A stretch of 64,000 nt of DNA from NCBI RefSeq assembly GCF_000482245.1, contig NZ_AWNH01000075.1, forward strand, positions 1 to 64,000, in the 5' to 3' direction. Below are positions 62,253 to 64,000 of the stretch, in pieces (within the stretch, counting starts at the first letter, position 1; every line of letters begins with the position of its first letter). The notes beneath the pieces are model-generated. The model worked only from the letters and a program-made list of their open reading frames with translations, searched no databases and was not told the origin of the DNA. A program made the translations under genes and the position numbers. The DNA comes from Leptolyngbya sp. Heron Island J. Its GTDB lineage: Bacteria > Cyanobacteriota > Cyanobacteriia > Phormidesmidales > Phormidesmidaceae.

Positions 62253-63350
62253 ATGCCTAAAATCCTGATTCTCGCAGCGAATCCGAATGATACTACACGC
62301 TTACGGATAGGCGAAGAGGTCCGGGATATTAGTGAAGGACTGCAGCGAGCCAGTCATCGTGATCAGTTTGAGATTGTGCAGCGGTGGGCCGTACGTCCCC
62401 GTGATTTGCAACGCGCGATGCTAGAGGAATCACCGCAGATTGTGCATTTTTCAGGCCATGGTGCTGGAGACGCAGGCCTATATTTTGAGGGTGTGTCGGG
62501 TAATAGTCAGCTGGTGACGGGGACTGCTTTAGCGAGTCTGTTTAAACTGATTGGACAGAAGTCACCGATTGACTGTGTATTACTGAACGGGTGTTACTCG
62601 CAGGCGCAAGCAGAAGCGATTGTGGAGCATGTACCCTATGTGATCGGGATGCGTGACTCCATGGGTGATCGAGCGGCAATCGAGTTTGCCGTAGGATTTT
62701 ATGATGCGCTGGGTGCCGGAGAGTCCGTCGAGTTTGCCTTTGAGTCAGGCAAAGTGGCAATGGCACTGAATAGTACGGGATATGACGAAGTACCGGTGCT
62801 GCTCAGGGGAAATGTACACCCTAAGACTCAACAAAAATCAGCTCCTGAAACTAAATCTCAAATCAAACAGCCACCCACAGCAATATCTAATTCTGCTCCA
62901 AATGAGCCGCTAGGGGTATTTATTTCATATTCCCACAGGGATGAGGAGCTAAAAGAAGAATTGGAAATGCATCTGTCGGCTCTGAAGCGACAGGGCAAAA
63001 TTAAACCCTGGCAGGATCGAGCCATCGAAGCAGGAACAGAATGGGATGCAGAGATCAAAACAAAACTAGAAGCCGCCCAGATTATTTTACTTTTGGTGAC
63101 TCCTCGATTTTTGTTTTCAGAATATATTAACGATATTGAGCTGAAACGGGCGATGGAGCGTCATGAGGCTGGTACGGCTCGCGTAATTCCCATCATTTTG
63201 AAGCCGGTGGACTTTAAAGGAACACCTTTTGCGAAGCTGCAGGCATTACCGAAGGATGCCAAGCCAGTAACTCGCTGGGATGATCAAGATGAGGCCTTTG
63301 TAAATGTGGTACGGGGAATACGACGAGTTGTTGAAGCACTGTCTGGGTGA
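62253..63350 (+). CDS. CHAT-TIR fusion protein
   Basis: A 365-residue soluble protein of two parts. Residues 1-190 form a CHAT (caspase-like) domain: AANPNDTTRLRIGEEVRDI, catalytic His69 in HFSGHG and Cys114 in LLNGCYS, then VIGMRDSMGDRAAIEFAVGFYDALGAG. After a Gln/Pro-rich linker, residues about 220-360 form a TIR domain: VFISYSHRDEE, PWQDRAIEAGTEWDAEI, ILLLVTPRFLFSEY and a Glu near 296 (NDIEL) where NAD-cleaving TIR enzymes have theirs. Separately these domains act in bacterial cell death and defence; the joint protein is predicted to be a signalling or suicide effector (inference). It is 76 bp from a convergent WD40 gene. Confidence 0.88.
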   Translation: MPKILILAANPNDTTRLRIGEEVRDISEGLQRASHRDQFEIVQRWAVRPRDLQRAMLEESPQIVHFSGHGAGDAGLYFEGVSGNSQLVTGTALASLFKLIGQKSPIDCVLLNGCYSQAQAEAIVEHVPYVIGMRDSMGDRAAIEFAVGFYDALGAGESVEFAFESGKVAMALNSTGYDEVPVLLRGNVHPKTQQKSAPETKSQIKQPPTAISNSAPNEPLGVFISYSHRDEELKEELEMHLSALKRQGKIKPWQDRAIEAGTEWDAEIKTKLEAAQIILLLVTPRFLFSEYINDIELKRAMERHEAGTARVIPIILKPVDFKGTPFAKLQALPKDAKPVTRWDDQDEAFVNVVRGIRRVVEALSG

Positions 63351-63427
63351 TAAAGTCTTACATACCAGGACTTAACAGGTTATTATTAGCGCTTGCTTTG
63401 AAGAGATATTGTTTTTTGAGTTGTATC

Positions 63428-64000
63428 TCATTCGGCAATTTTCCATACCTTAATAGCTGGATTTGTTTGGCTAGCAACGATAATTTGCCCAGATGATGAA
63501 ATCTCAATGTGGTCAATAGGCATGTCAAATCCTGTTAAAATTTGCTCCTGTGCGCCAGTTTCCACATCCCAGATACGTACAGTTTTATCTGCACTACCGG
63601 TAAATAGTTTTTGCCCGTCTCGACTAAAAACTATACCGTTAACATAGCTGGTATGACCGCTCAAAATACGCAGCGGTGCACCCGTTTCAATCTGCCATTG
63701 GCGGATGGTGCTATCAGCACTGGCGCTAAACAAAAAACGACCATCTGGACTAATAGCCGCCGCATTAATAAAACTCTCATGTCCCTCTAGGATGATTTGA
63801 AGTTCGCCGGTAGAAATGTTCCAAAGCTTGATGGTGCGATCGCTACCGCCACTAACAATATATTGACCATCTGATGTAACCACCAGGCTATTAACCGCAC
63901 CTTGCTGCGTGGCCACAGAACTCACTGCTCTACCTGTACTCGCTTCCCAAACATGAATAGCACCATCCGCTCCACCACTGACCAATCTTTGACCATCCGG
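63428..64000 (-). CDS. WD40 repeat protein, N-terminal part beyond the window
   Basis: The frame is open to the right edge, so only the C-terminal about 191 residues are seen. They are a run of WD40 blades of about 42 residues, each ending in a form of GH-x-D-x-S-x-D-x-x-IKLWNISTG (PDGRFLFSASADSTIRQWQ, RDGQKLFTGSADKTVRIWD). The last blade is followed by a short end (AIKVWKIAE). WD40 propellers are interaction platforms; in cyanobacteria they often follow kinase, NACHT/NB-ARC or TIR/caspase modules, which cannot be seen here. It converges with the CHAT-TIR gene. Confidence 0.88.
   Translation of the reverse strand, partial: PDGQRLVSGGADGAIHVWEASTGRAVSSVATQQGAVNSLVVTSDGQYIVSGGSDRTIKLWNISTGELQIILEGHESFINAAAISPDGRFLFSASADSTIRQWQIETGAPLRILSGHTSYVNGIVFSRDGQKLFTGSADKTVRIWDVETGAQEQILTGFDMPIDHIEISSSGQIIVASQTNPAIKVWKIAE

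Overview
The window is chromosomal DNA from a cyanobacterium. Evidence: many copies of the HIP1 octamer GCGATCGC (more than 20 seen by eye), photosynthesis genes (ndhB, psb28, a Psb32-type TPM protein, a Ycf66 protein), cyanobacteria-typical families (DUF1830, DUF4079, DUF6761-like, PATAN/PatA-like regulator, CHAT and TIR proteins), and a topA with a Lys-rich tail. The lineage cannot be fixed from sequence alone; gene content and moderate GC would suit a Leptolyngbya-like or related filamentous or unicellular group (inference). There is no rRNA, CRISPR array, prophage or complete insertion sequence; one tRNA gene, tRNA-Pro(CGG), is present.

Layout. 1-2.7 kb: the 3' part of a TPR gene (cut by the left edge), a small conserved protein and a DUF559 nuclease flanked by G/C-rich palindromic repeats. 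2.7-16 kb: mainly housekeeping genes: ileS, a PatA-like regulator with a degenerate receiver, a ycf66-GFA pair, dapB/pyrD (convergent, overlapping), a large multi-GAF sensor and ndhB. 16.5-25.4 kb: topA, a DUF3352 protein, a Psb32-type protein, a block of small membrane-associated genes (YtxH and others), and a beta-helix protein with six SLH domains. 25.4-29 kb: psb28, a moaB interrupted by an in-frame TAA, a DUF4333 lipoprotein and an ExbB-ExbD-ExbD energy-transduction cluster, punctuated by three copies of a palindrome centred on TTGCATGCAA. 29-35 kb: two PEP-CTERM proteins, a DUF1232 protein, a peptide-type ABC binding protein, and the decayed fragment of a second binding protein. 35-46 kb: a B12-binding radical SAM protein, small membrane proteins, an ABC ATPase convergent with an OmpR-type regulator whose phospho-acceptor Asp is Glu, the monothiol glutaredoxin/BolA pair, a secreted repeat protein and a subtilase with a P-domain. 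46-50 kb: tRNA-Pro, a phosphohexomutase and TrmO. 50-57 kb: a candidate MITE, azlCD, and a two-gene module of an unknown 143-residue protein plus a 1635-residue DUF4132 (MolR-like) protein. 57-64 kb: an RND efflux pair, a CHAT-TIR fusion protein and a WD40 gene cut by the right edge.

The best candidates for little-described biology are the CHAT-TIR fusion (a caspase-like protease fold joined to a TIR domain), the DUF4132 two-gene module, the DUF4333 lipoprotein linked to ExbB/ExbD/ExbD, the two response regulators that have lost the phosphorylatable aspartate, and the DUF559 nuclease bracketed by copies of one palindromic repeat. The interrupted moaB and the binding-protein remnant are clear signs of gene decay.
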